Positions 34,206-42,080 of a stretch of DNA of 55,016 nucleotides are shown here, piece after piece (position 1 is the first letter of the stretch; each line of letters begins with the position of its first letter). This DNA comes from an uncultured Lachnospiraceae bacterium (GTDB lineage: Bacteria > Bacillota > Clostridia > Lachnospirales > Lachnospiraceae): the NCBI GenBank assembly GCA_902792005.1, contig CADAXW010000005.1, forward strand, positions 1 to 55,016. Direction: 5' to 3'. Both the position numbers and the translations under genes were made by a program. The notes beneath the pieces were generated by a model. It saw only the letters and a list, made by a program, of their open reading frames with translations. It did not search any database and was not told where the DNA came from.

Positions 34206-35915
34206 CTAGAGCATGGGTGCGATGACCCGAAGCAGAGAGTCGATCAGCTCGCTGAATACGGACTTTTTCATATCCTCTTCCACTATCTCATGGCTCACCT
34301 TGAAGGTCTCTCTGAAGTCCAGATAGATCCGGCTGGCGGTCTTTGCATCCGAAAAATAGACCGCATCCTCAAAGTGCAGAAACAGACTGCGGTAGTCCAT
34401 ATTCACAGTTCCTACAACACCCTTTTCATTATCGCAGAGCATGACCTTGGAGTGCAGGAAGCCCGGAGTATAGGTATAGATCCGGACACCATGATCCGTC
34501 AGATATCGGAAGGAGGCCTTCGTCAGGCGGTATACCAGCTTCTTGTCCGGGATCCCCGGAACCACGATACGCACATCCACTCCACGCTTTGCAGCGATGC
34601 ACACCGCCCGGGTCAGCTCGTCACTCATGATCAGATACGGTGTGAAAATGTACAGCCTTCTGCGGGCCTGATTGATCAGCTCCAGATAAACATTCTCGGA
34701 AAGCGGAACGTCGTCGAAGGGCTGGTCTCCATAGGGCTGTACAAAGGCAGCATTGGACTTTACGGTCTCCCGGTATCTGCCGGGCATATAATCCTTCAGT
34801 TCATTGATGATACCCATGAATGCGTCCTTCTCGGTCTCATTCATCTTATCCAGCTTTAATTCCGTTCTCTCCGTGTGCCGGTTATGCTCCTGCTTCCGAT
34901 CCAGCCGGCGCAGCAGCCTGGAGCGCTTCAGGTTCCGTTTGTAGGCCTTAATATCCACGGACTCCCACATTTCCAGGAACATAAGAGTCAGGTTCCAGAC
35001 ACCGTCCCCCACAAGACGGACACCGGCGTCCTTCCATCTGCCGTAAGGGCAGTTGATGTTAACATAGCGGTCGGACAGGTTCATGCCGCCGGTAAAGCCG
35101 GTGTGACCGTCCACGATCATTAGCTTCCGGTGATCCCGGTTATTCATGAACACAGAGAAGAAGGGAACCATGCGGTTGTACTTCAGACATTTAAAATTCG
35201 AATTCAGCTGATTCAGCTTCTTTGCGTAATTGATGGGAAGATACTGGGAGCAGCCGAAATCATCATACAGAAGACAGACCTCCACGCCCTGCTCCGATTT
35301 CTCAATGAGCAGATTCAGCATGGGTTCCCAGACGTCACCAACCTCAATGGTGAAGTACTCAAGGAAGATAAAATGTTCCGCCCCGCGGATCGCTTCCATC
35401 ATGGCCGCCAGCAGATCCTCTCCGCAGCTGAAATAGGTCAGATCGGTATTCTGGTGCACAGGGAAGAACTGTTCGCGGAAGATATATTCCGCCGTTCCCG
35501 CACCCCGCACATCCCTTTGGAGGAAGGCATCCCAGGTCTTTCGGTCCTGGAAGTAGGACAGATGGTACTTCACATCCGCTGCATCCAGCCGCTTCTTAAA
35601 GCCCCGGCCCGGTTTCCGGTTTCCAACAAGATAATAGAAGGGCGCACCGAAAATGGGGAACAGAAGGACCACGATGATCCAGATGATCTTGAACTCCGTC
35701 TGCTCGCTCCGGTCATTCAGAAGGACAATAACGAATACAAGAGCAAGGCCCCGAAGGATTCCGGAAAGCACAGGCAGGACTTCCAAAATCTTGGTCATCC
35801 CCAGGTAGATCCAGAACAGCTGGGCCGCGATCAGCAGCCCGGCAGGGACAGCCCTGCCGAACAGCAGATTCTTATATCGTTTCATTGCAGGTTTTTTCTT
35901 CTCGTTGGTGTTCAC
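34206..35915 (-). CDS. cls: Cardiolipin synthase (phospholipase D family)
   Basis: A 569-residue membrane enzyme that joins two phosphatidylglycerols into cardiolipin. Two N-terminal hydrophobic segments and a third near residue 85 precede two HKD motifs: HRKLMIVDGHTGFTGG and HSKVMLCDNEKGVVG. Slightly longer than typical (480-510) because of a basic linker between the halves. The start is a GTG at 35915 with AAAGGA nine bases upstream. It lies 13 bases after proC. Confidence 0.95.
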   Translation of the reverse strand: MNTNEKKKPAMKRYKNLLFGRAVPAGLLIAAQLFWIYLGMTKILEVLPVLSGILRGLALVFVIVLLNDRSEQTEFKIIWIIVVLLFPIFGAPFYYLVGNRKPGRGFKKRLDAADVKYHLSYFQDRKTWDAFLQRDVRGAGTAEYIFREQFFPVHQNTDLTYFSCGEDLLAAMMEAIRGAEHFIFLEYFTIEVGDVWEPMLNLLIEKSEQGVEVCLLYDDFGCSQYLPINYAKKLNQLNSNFKCLKYNRMVPFFSVFMNNRDHRKLMIVDGHTGFTGGMNLSDRYVNINCPYGRWKDAGVRLVGDGVWNLTLMFLEMWESVDIKAYKRNLKRSRLLRRLDRKQEHNRHTERTELKLDKMNETEKDAFMGIINELKDYMPGRYRETVKSNAAFVQPYGDQPFDDVPLSENVYLELINQARRRLYIFTPYLIMSDELTRAVCIAAKRGVDVRIVVPGIPDKKLVYRLTKASFRYLTDHGVRIYTYTPGFLHSKVMLCDNEKGVVGTVNMDYRSLFLHFEDAVYFSDAKTASRIYLDFRETFKVSHEIVEEDMKKSVFSELIDSLLRVIAPML

Positions 35916-35928
35916 AGTTAAATATCCT

Positions 35929-36711
35929 TTACATATTTACGATCTCATCGATGGACTCGATGCATGCATTCCGGAAGCCGCAAGCCTCCAGTGCGGCTAC
36001 GCCGCGAATGGTGGTTCCGCCGGGGGAGCACACCTGATCCTTCAGTACGCCCGGATGCTCTCCGGTTGCGATCTGCAGTCCGGAGGAACCGTGAATGGTT
36101 CCGCTCACCATGCGATAGGCGGTTGCTCTCGGGATCCCGTATTTTACTGCGGCATCTGCATAGGCCTCGATCATCATATCCACAAATGCAGGTCCGCAGC
36201 CGGTGATGGCCATTCCAACCTTCATCAGATGGGAGGGCAGCACTTCAACCGCACCCACAGCTGAAAGGAGATCCTTTGCATACGCATTGTCCTCGGCCTT
36301 CATATTGTTTGCTTCCTCAAAAAGCGTTACACCGTCACGGATCCGTGCAGGCGTGTTGGGCATGATGCACTGTACCGCCAGGTCTCCAAGACCTGCATCC
36401 TGGAATTTCCCGAGGGAGAAGCCTGCCGCAATGCAGATCACCGGCATCTCCTTCGCCTTCTCCAGGATCACCCGTGCATTCTCCAGCACCTGACCCGGCT
36501 TGCAGGCAATGACGATCATGTCTACCTTCTCCAGCATCTCCTCCAGAGTTTCACAGATCCCGATGCCCAGCTCCGCATGCTTTGCCTTCAGCTCCTCCAT
36601 ACTGGGAGTATACGCATAAGCCATCTCCGGCGTAAGCTTTCCTGCAGCAACAAACCCGGAAAAAAGGGCAGAACCCATATTTCCGATCCCGATAAAACCG
36701 ATACGCTTCAT
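35929..36711 (-). CDS. proC: Pyrroline-5-carboxylate reductase
   Basis: A 260-residue NAD(P)H-dependent enzyme, last step of proline synthesis. The N-terminal Rossmann motif is IGFIGIGNMGSALF, and the C-terminal signature is SPGGTTIRGVAALEACG. The ATG at 36711 has AAGGA eight bases upstream; the ATG six bases earlier is too close to it. Neither proA nor proB is nearby. Confidence 0.96.
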   Translation of the reverse strand: MKRIGFIGIGNMGSALFSGFVAAGKLTPEMAYAYTPSMEELKAKHAELGIGICETLEEMLEKVDMIVIACKPGQVLENARVILEKAKEMPVICIAAGFSLGKFQDAGLGDLAVQCIMPNTPARIRDGVTLFEEANNMKAEDNAYAKDLLSAVGAVEVLPSHLMKVGMAITGCGPAFVDMMIEAYADAAVKYGIPRATAYRMVSGTIHGSSGLQIATGEHPGVLKDQVCSPGGTTIRGVAALEACGFRNACIESIDEIVNM

Positions 36712-36759
36712 TTTCATTTTCCTTCTTTCTTACTTATGTTTCTTTATATGTTCTTTCCT

Positions 36760-37371
36760 CTACTGGATCTTCTCAAAATCGATGGCGCCGTGCTTACATA
36801 CCGGACAGATAAAGTCCTCCGGAAGCTCCTCGCCCTCGTAGATATATCCGCAGATCTTGCATCTCCAGCCCTTCACCGCGGTCTCCTGCGGCTTCGGCTT
36901 GATATTGGACTGATAATAGCTGTAGGTTGCAGACGGATCCTGGTTCAGAACGCCGCCGTCCGTAACATCCGCAATGAACATGGTATGCGTTCCCAGATCC
37001 ACGGTCTGTACCACCTTGCCGGAGATAAATGCGTTGATCCCCTTGGTGATCACGTACAGTCCGTTATTCGAACGAACCGCATCCGGGTAGTCCGCAAACT
37101 TATTCACCTCACGTCCGGTCTGAAAACCGAAGTGCTTAAACAGCGCGAACTCCGCCTTCTCGGAAATGATGGAGATGTTGAACTCTCCCGTTTCCTGAAT
37201 GATGTCATGGGTATAGTTTGCCTTGTTCACACAGATGGAGATCCGATTGGGTGTTGTGGTAACCTGGATGGCTGTATTGATGATACATCCGTTATCCTTC
37301 GCACCGTCCGCGGTCTTCGCTGTCAGAACATAGAGTCCGTAACCCAGCTTGTACATAGCTTCCTTGTTCAT
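36760..37371 (-). CDS. High-molecular-weight rubredoxin (flavin reductase + rubredoxin)
   Basis: A 203-residue fusion. Residues 1-150 form an FMN-binding flavin-reductase-like domain, and the C-terminus is a rubredoxin with iron ligands Cys171, Cys174, Cys189 and Cys192 (CKICGY and CPVCKHG). In clostridia such Hrb proteins pass electrons from NAD(P)H to flavodiiron proteins that remove oxygen or nitric oxide. AGGGGG precedes the ATG. It follows the Cys-cluster protein gene after 63 bases. Confidence 0.94.
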   Translation of the reverse strand: MNKEAMYKLGYGLYVLTAKTADGAKDNGCIINTAIQVTTTPNRISICVNKANYTHDIIQETGEFNISIISEKAEFALFKHFGFQTGREVNKFADYPDAVRSNNGLYVITKGINAFISGKVVQTVDLGTHTMFIADVTDGGVLNQDPSATYSYYQSNIKPKPQETAVKGWRCKICGYIYEGEELPEDFICPVCKHGAIDFEKIQ

Positions 37372-37434
37372 CTGAAATACCCCCTTTTTTTTACTTCAAT
37401 AGTTCCTTCTCGCTTTTTCCCTGCCCCGCTCCGG

Positions 37435-38145
37435 TCAGCGCAAAATGTGCTTCATCTCCCGCACCGCGGTCCGAAGGCGTTTGTGGAACTGTCCGAAGAA
37501 GTCCTCCGGTTCATACTCTGCTACATAGAATAATTCCAGCAGAAACAGCATATAATTCCGGATCTGCCTTTCGTCCTTCGCTTCTCTGATCTTTCTTCTG
37601 GAAAGTCCGAGGAAGTTGTGCCATTTCCGGACAAATTCCGTATGCTCCTCGATGGGCTCGATATCGATCCATTTTTGCACTTTTACCTTGGTCCGATTTT
37701 TTTTCGTGCATTCATGCACCTGAAGAAAGTATTTGAAATCTCCCTTTTCATAATACCGCCCCAGAGGAAACAGCCGGCAGATACTGGGCCGACAGGGATG
37801 AATGCTGCACCGGCCCTCCGCGTCCAGGAAACCGCAGCCCTTCTCCATATTCATATGGGGCAGGATGAGACCATCCAGCATGGAGATCTTGATCTCCTTT
37901 TCCACCATATCCGAGAAGCTGCGTCCGGTTCCTTTTTCCAGCATCCACACGTCATAGGGATCCAGTGTGATGGATGTCCCCATATCACTTCGGCAGCACT
38001 TGCTGCAGCCGCGACAGCCGCCGCAGTCCGCGCGAACCATGTCATTCAGTTCGTAGAGACGTCCGTCGGAAATACTCTCCAGCGATCCTTCTCTTAACAA
38101 CGGAACCATCTCCTTTCCGTCCTGCATTTCGAATGATCCCGTCAT
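37435..38145 (-). CDS. YkgJ-family cysteine-cluster protein
   Basis: A 236-residue protein with a Cys-rich metal-binding block: DCGGCRGCSKCC near residue 40, then CGFLD, CSIHPCRPSICRLFPLG and HECTKK further on. This is the zinc/iron-chelating YkgJ (CxxxCxxCC) family, of unknown biochemical role. It heads a run with the flavo-rubredoxin, suggesting a redox or metal-related function. The start codon is uncertain: the ATG at 38145 has only a weak ribosome site and another ATG lies 18 bases downstream. Confidence 0.85.
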   Translation of the reverse strand: MTGSFEMQDGKEMVPLLREGSLESISDGRLYELNDMVRADCGGCRGCSKCCRSDMGTSITLDPYDVWMLEKGTGRSFSDMVEKEIKISMLDGLILPHMNMEKGCGFLDAEGRCSIHPCRPSICRLFPLGRYYEKGDFKYFLQVHECTKKNRTKVKVQKWIDIEPIEEHTEFVRKWHNFLGLSRRKIREAKDERQIRNYMLFLLELFYVAEYEPEDFFGQFHKRLRTAVREMKHILR

Positions 38146-38170
38146 AGATTGACATAATCATCCACATGTT

Positions 38171-38199
38171 AGTTTACTTGAAAACACCCAAAAAGTAAA
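38171..38199 (-). promoter_or_regulatory. Promoter of the YkgJ-rubredoxin unit inside an inverted repeat
   Basis: TTTACT (38199-38194), a 17-base spacer and TAAACT (38176-38171). The hexamers lie in the two arms of GTTTACTT-N13-AAGTAAAC (38172-38200), so a protein binding both arms would block the promoter. Confidence 0.55.
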
Positions 38200-38324
38200 C
38201 GAACAGAATGAATTTTTTCTAATAACCATTGTTTTTTTTCACTTTTTATGATAACTTAATTCTGTTACAGTAAACATGTCATAAAAACAGTTTTGTATAT
38301 TTTAAAGGAAAGGATGGATGTTTT

Positions 38325-39215
38325 ATGGCAAACAATTATGATCCGAATAACTTCGGGGGGTATGATCCGAACCAGCAGTACAATCAGTACAACCAGTATA
38401 ATCAGGGTCAGGGTCAGGGCCAGTATCCGAACCAGTACAATCAGTACCAGGATCCGCAGCAGGCTTATCAGCAGCAAATGTACCAGCAGCAGCTGAACCG
38501 CGGCATGATGGGAAATCAGCCCATTTACGCACCTGGCACACAGCAGAACACAGCTGTTCACACCGATGTGAATGATGTTCTTACAAAGTCATTCCTGTTT
38601 ATGTTCCTTGCACTGCTGGTAACCGGTATCACCTCTCTGGCAGTTGCAAACTCCACCTTCTGGCACAGCATGTACCAGTCACCCGCACTTCTGATCGTAT
38701 TCGCCATCGCTGAGATCGCACTCGTGATCGGTGCAAACTTCGCTATGAAGCGCAACAACCTGGTACTTTCCGCAGTCCTGTTTGGCGCATATGCCATCGT
38801 GAACGGTGTTACACTTTCGATCATCTTCCTGGTATACACAACAGGATCCATCACGACGACATTCTTTATCGCAGCAGGAATCTTCGGTGTTATGGCATTC
38901 ATCGGTGCCGTTACCAAGAAGGATCTGACAAACATCGGTGTGATCTGCATCATCGGTCTCTTCGGTATCATCATTGCATCTCTGATCAATATGTTTATCG
39001 GATCTGACAAGATGGATTACATCATCAGCATCATCGGCGTAATTATCTTCGTAGGCCTTACAGCATACGACACACAGAAGATCAAGAAGATGGCTGCTAC
39101 AAATGTGGGATACGATCCCATGGTCATCGGTCTTTACGGAGCAATGGAGCTGTATCTCGACTTCATCAACCTGTTCCTGTATCTGCTTCGTCTGTTTGGC
39201 AAGACGAATAACTAA
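38325..39215 (+). CDS. Bax inhibitor-1 family membrane protein with Gln/Asn/Tyr-rich tail
   Basis: A 296-residue protein. Residues 80-296 form the seven-helix BI-1/YccA/YbhL domain (for example TAYDTQKIKKMA and the C-terminal LYLDFINLFLYLLRLFG), a family of calcium-leak or FtsH-modulating membrane proteins. The first 80 residues are a low-complexity Gln/Asn/Tyr/Gly tail (NQYNQYNQYNQGQGQGQ) that is not part of the family and looks prion-like. The stop codon is inside the long hairpin that follows. FtsH and SPFH/NfeD genes also occur in this window. Confidence 0.93.
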   Translation: MANNYDPNNFGGYDPNQQYNQYNQYNQGQGQGQYPNQYNQYQDPQQAYQQQMYQQQLNRGMMGNQPIYAPGTQQNTAVHTDVNDVLTKSFLFMFLALLVTGITSLAVANSTFWHSMYQSPALLIVFAIAEIALVIGANFAMKRNNLVLSAVLFGAYAIVNGVTLSIIFLVYTTGSITTTFFIAAGIFGVMAFIGAVTKKDLTNIGVICIIGLFGIIIASLINMFIGSDKMDYIISIIGVIIFVGLTAYDTQKIKKMAATNVGYDPMVIGLYGAMELYLDFINLFLYLLRLFGKTNN

Positions 39216-39287
39216 CAGTTCAGGATATAAAGAAGCGGTGCTTTCCCGTCGGGAAGCACCGCTTCTTTCTATATCCTGAACTGTTAG
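39212..39287 (+). terminator. Very long hairpin at the end of the BI-1 gene
   Basis: An 18-bp perfect outer stem (39212-39229 with 39270-39287) continues into an inner stem of about 17 bp (AAGAAGCGGTGCTT with AAGCACCGCTTCTT) with small bulges. The total is about 35 bp in a 76-base hairpin. The outer arm contains the stop codon TAA (39213-39215). The inner part alone resembles a normal terminator (GC stem then TTT). Confidence 0.88.
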
Positions 39288-39291
39288 CCTG

Positions 39292-39438
39292 AGCGTGACA
39301 AAGGGGCTGCGCCAGCGTGACAAGGCGCCATGCGTGACGACGGGGACAGTCCCCTATGTCACGTTTTCCTGGGAAAACGTGACAGCGGGGACTGTCCCCT
39401 TAGTCACGCTGGCGCAGCCCCGTCGTCACGCATGGCGC
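39292..39438. repeat. Compound palindromic element 3 (REP-like, largest copy)
   Basis: Between the convergent BI-1 gene and the ABC permease. The core GGGGACAGTCCCC (39342-39354), hairpin GTCACGTTTTCC/GGAAAACGTGAC (39358-39369 with 39372-39383) and GGGGACTGTCCCC (39387-39399) is as in the other copies. It is flanked by two further perfect arm pairs: A (39303-39321) with A' (39403-39421), 19 bp, and B (39325-39345) with B' (39418-39438), 21 bp. The order A-B-core-A'-B' means A and B pairings cross. Confidence 0.9.
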
Positions 39439-39451
39439 ACCGGCTCTTTTA

Positions 39452-41116
39452 TCACTCACTCCCCACGTGTAGCACGTTCTCGATCCCCCTGGTCATGCTG
39501 CGCTTATACTCGATCACGCCAAAGATCATGGTGATGATGAGCAGGCCGCAGCCCAGCAGTGTCACCGGCACATCCAGGAAGGCATAGAGCACGGCTGCGA
39601 TGCCGCCGAACAGTGCTGCTATTCCGATGGCGATGGCCATGTTGAAGAAGGTATTGTAGTTCTCCCTGAGGGCGGACAGCGCGTCCTCCCATACCAGCTT
39701 CGGGTTCACGGAGTCCAGCAGCATTCCCATATAGGTCACCACAAAGGAGGCCGCTGCGCAGAGCAGCAGGTACAGCAGGATCTGCAGGATGGGCGCCCCG
39801 GCGTAGATCCCGAAAAACAGGAAGAAGGGGGCCGTTCCGAAGAAGCAGACCAGCATGCTCACCGCCGCCTTGGCATTCCACTGCAGGGCCACGGACATGG
39901 GCAGGAACTGGATCACCTCATAATGCCGTCCCTCCCGGGAGAAGGCATTGGATCCCAGGCTGTTCATGGCGCCCATGATGAAGGGCACCGCAAATGCGGC
40001 GATCATCACGCCCAGCGCAAAGGGCGTATCTCCGTCTCCAAGCTTCTCATGCAGGGCCGAGGGTGCCATGGAGGTTCCCGTCATGGCCGCTGCGATCACA
40101 ACGAACACCGGCCAGATCCAGGTGATCAGGATACAGTTGGTGAAGAACACCGGCGTCCTGCGAAGGATCTTCCATTCCTTCCGCATATAGGCGCGAAATG
40201 CGCTTCTCGGCCTCAGTGCCTTTTCCAAATGTACCGCTTTATTCTTTGTTCTGTGCTCTCCTTCTCCCAGCCGGCTGACGGAGTTGATATAGAACTTCTC
40301 TGCCACCAGCAGGAACAGTCCCAGAATAACCAAATGAAGCACTGCGAATATCAGGATCGCAAGTACGCTTCCGTCATTCATGAAATCAAGCATCAGCGCA
40401 TTTTCATAGAAAACAACATTCATGATCCGGAGGAACGGGATGTCCTGGCTGGCCGCATTGACGATCCAGCTGTCCACATCCACCTTCTTCAGAGAGGTGA
40501 GTGCAAGGCCCATCAGGGCGAAGACCACGATCATGAAAATGATGGAGATCCGGCGCACCGTGTCCTTCGATTTCACCACCCGGGTGAATGTCATCAGGAA
40601 AATACCCAGGATCGCGCAGTACAGCATGGGAATGAGGGACAGGGTGAAGCCCAGCAGGATGGCGATGGGCCACCGCCAGACAGGCATGTCCGATGCCAGC
40701 CCGTATCCGATGGTACAGGACAGGATCAGGATGAACTGGATGATATTCTCCATCTGATAGGCCGCTCCGAACTTGGCGCCGGCGATCTCCCGCCCCCGCA
40801 GAGGAAGCGGAAGCAGGCGGTCGATATCCGTGGAAAAGTAAAGCTCGTTAAAGATCACATTTATCCCAAAGACCATGGTGAAGATCGAGATCAGATGGTA
40901 CATCACCTGCAGGCCGAAGGCGGCATGCCCCGCACGCACCAGAGAGCGTGTCATTAGAAATGTGAAGAGCCCGCTTCCCACTGCCACCGGGATCATGATG
41001 AATACCACGGCGAAAATGGACAGGATCAGGATCTGAGCCTTTCTTCCCTTATCCTTGGGCGGATCATATGCGATATCTTTCAGAAACACCTTTAACAGGC
41101 GTCGGTAATTCTTCAT
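39452..41116 (-). CDS. ABC exporter permease
   Basis: A 554-residue integral membrane protein with about twelve hydrophobic segments in two halves, separated by a basic cytoplasmic loop near residues 280-310 (RTKNKAVHLEKALRPRS). It follows the ATPase gene by six bases. The fused double-length form resembles the putative ABC-2 exporters of clostridia. The substrate is unknown. Confidence 0.85.
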   Translation of the reverse strand: MKNYRRLLKVFLKDIAYDPPKDKGRKAQILILSIFAVVFIMIPVAVGSGLFTFLMTRSLVRAGHAAFGLQVMYHLISIFTMVFGINVIFNELYFSTDIDRLLPLPLRGREIAGAKFGAAYQMENIIQFILILSCTIGYGLASDMPVWRWPIAILLGFTLSLIPMLYCAILGIFLMTFTRVVKSKDTVRRISIIFMIVVFALMGLALTSLKKVDVDSWIVNAASQDIPFLRIMNVVFYENALMLDFMNDGSVLAILIFAVLHLVILGLFLLVAEKFYINSVSRLGEGEHRTKNKAVHLEKALRPRSAFRAYMRKEWKILRRTPVFFTNCILITWIWPVFVVIAAAMTGTSMAPSALHEKLGDGDTPFALGVMIAAFAVPFIMGAMNSLGSNAFSREGRHYEVIQFLPMSVALQWNAKAAVSMLVCFFGTAPFFLFFGIYAGAPILQILLYLLLCAAASFVVTYMGMLLDSVNPKLVWEDALSALRENYNTFFNMAIAIGIAALFGGIAAVLYAFLDVPVTLLGCGLLIITMIFGVIEYKRSMTRGIENVLHVGSE

Positions 41117-41122
41117 AGGCCG

Positions 41123-41860
41123 TCACACCCCCTCCGGCTCCGTGTCCTTCATCAGCTCCAGGAATACCTGCTCCAGGTCATCTTCCTTATGGCCTTCCTT
41201 CAGCTCCTCCAGGGTTCCGTAGAACCGCTGCCTTCCATGGGAAATGATGATGACCTTATCGCACAGCTTCTCCGCCACCTCCAGCACATGGGTGGAGAAA
41301 AGAACGCTGTTGCCCTTATCGGCATGCTCCCGCATCATCCGCTTCAGATTGTAGGCAGACTGAGGATCCAGACCGATCATGGGCTCATCCAGGATCCAGA
41401 CCTGGGGATCATGCACAAGCGCCGCAACGATCATGGCCTTCTGGCGCATACCGTGGGAATAGCTCTGCATCCGGTCTCCAAGCACCTCCGTCATCCCGAA
41501 CTGCTCCGCATAATACTCGGTCCTCTTCTTCCGGTCCTCCTCGGAAACTCCGTAGATATCCGCCATAAAACCGATAAACTCATACCCTGTGAGCTTAATG
41601 AACATATCCGGATTATCCGAGATATATCCGATGATCCGCTTCGCCTCCAGCGCACTGGGGGACATGGGCAGCCCATTGATCAGGATCTCCCCCTGATCCG
41701 GCCTCAGGATCCCCGTCAGCATGCGGATGGTGGTGGTCTTTCCGGCACCGTTGGGCCCGATGAAACCAACGATCTCACCGTCCTCAACCCGAATGGACAG
41801 ATCATCCACTGCAGGCGCCTTCTTCCCATATGTCTTTGTCACATGTTTCATTTCAATCAT
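41123..41860 (-). CDS. ABC transporter ATP-binding protein
   Basis: A 245-residue ATPase with Walker A (GPNGAGKTTTIRML), signature loop (SHGMRQKAMIVAAL, a variant of LSGGQ), Walker B (WILDEPMIGLD) and the H-loop (STHVLE). It powers the permease encoded six bases downstream. The ATG at 41860 follows GGAGGT eight bases upstream; the longer open frame runs through a palindrome and promoter-like sequence and was rejected. Confidence 0.95.
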   Translation of the reverse strand: MIEMKHVTKTYGKKAPAVDDLSIRVEDGEIVGFIGPNGAGKTTTIRMLTGILRPDQGEILINGLPMSPSALEAKRIIGYISDNPDMFIKLTGYEFIGFMADIYGVSEEDRKKRTEYYAEQFGMTEVLGDRMQSYSHGMRQKAMIVAALVHDPQVWILDEPMIGLDPQSAYNLKRMMREHADKGNSVLFSTHVLEVAEKLCDKVIIISHGRQRFYGTLEELKEGHKEDDLEQVFLELMKDTEPEGV

Positions 41861-41891
41861 GGATCGTAACCTCCGATCAACCCAAAATTGT

Positions 41892-41907
41892 CTATTCACG
41901 TGAATAG
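41892..41907 (-). promoter_or_regulatory. Perfect 16-bp palindrome before the ABC operon
   Basis: CTATTCACGTGAATAG is self-complementary over all 16 bases. It lies just after a possible -10 (TAGAAT, 41921-41916), so it would cover the start of transcription. The shape is that of a dimeric repressor site, for example GntR-family control of small ABC exporters; no regulator gene is adjacent. Confidence 0.6.
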
Positions 41908-41971
41908 CTACACCTATTCTATCAAGTTTCACAAAGAAAAACACTCATTTTATACGCCGATAAGTAAAAAA

Positions 41972-42015
41972 AACAATTTACATAATGTGCAACCTGTGGT
42001 ATAGTGTAAATTGTT
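41972..42015 (+). promoter_or_regulatory. M23 hydrolase promoter flanked by an inverted repeat
   Basis: TTTACA (41977-41982), a 17-base spacer ending TGG and TATAGT (42000-42005). The 11-bp perfect inverted repeat AACAATTTACA (41972-41982) and TGTAAATTGTT (42005-42015) brackets it, with the left arm containing the -35. A second pair, GTTACA-N8-TGTAAC (42024-42043), follows in the leader. Both look like operator sites. Confidence 0.7.
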
Positions 42016-42080
42016 ACGAAAATGTTACATTTAAAAGTGTAACCTATCTTAAACTATAATCTCTAAGAGGTGAAATAATA

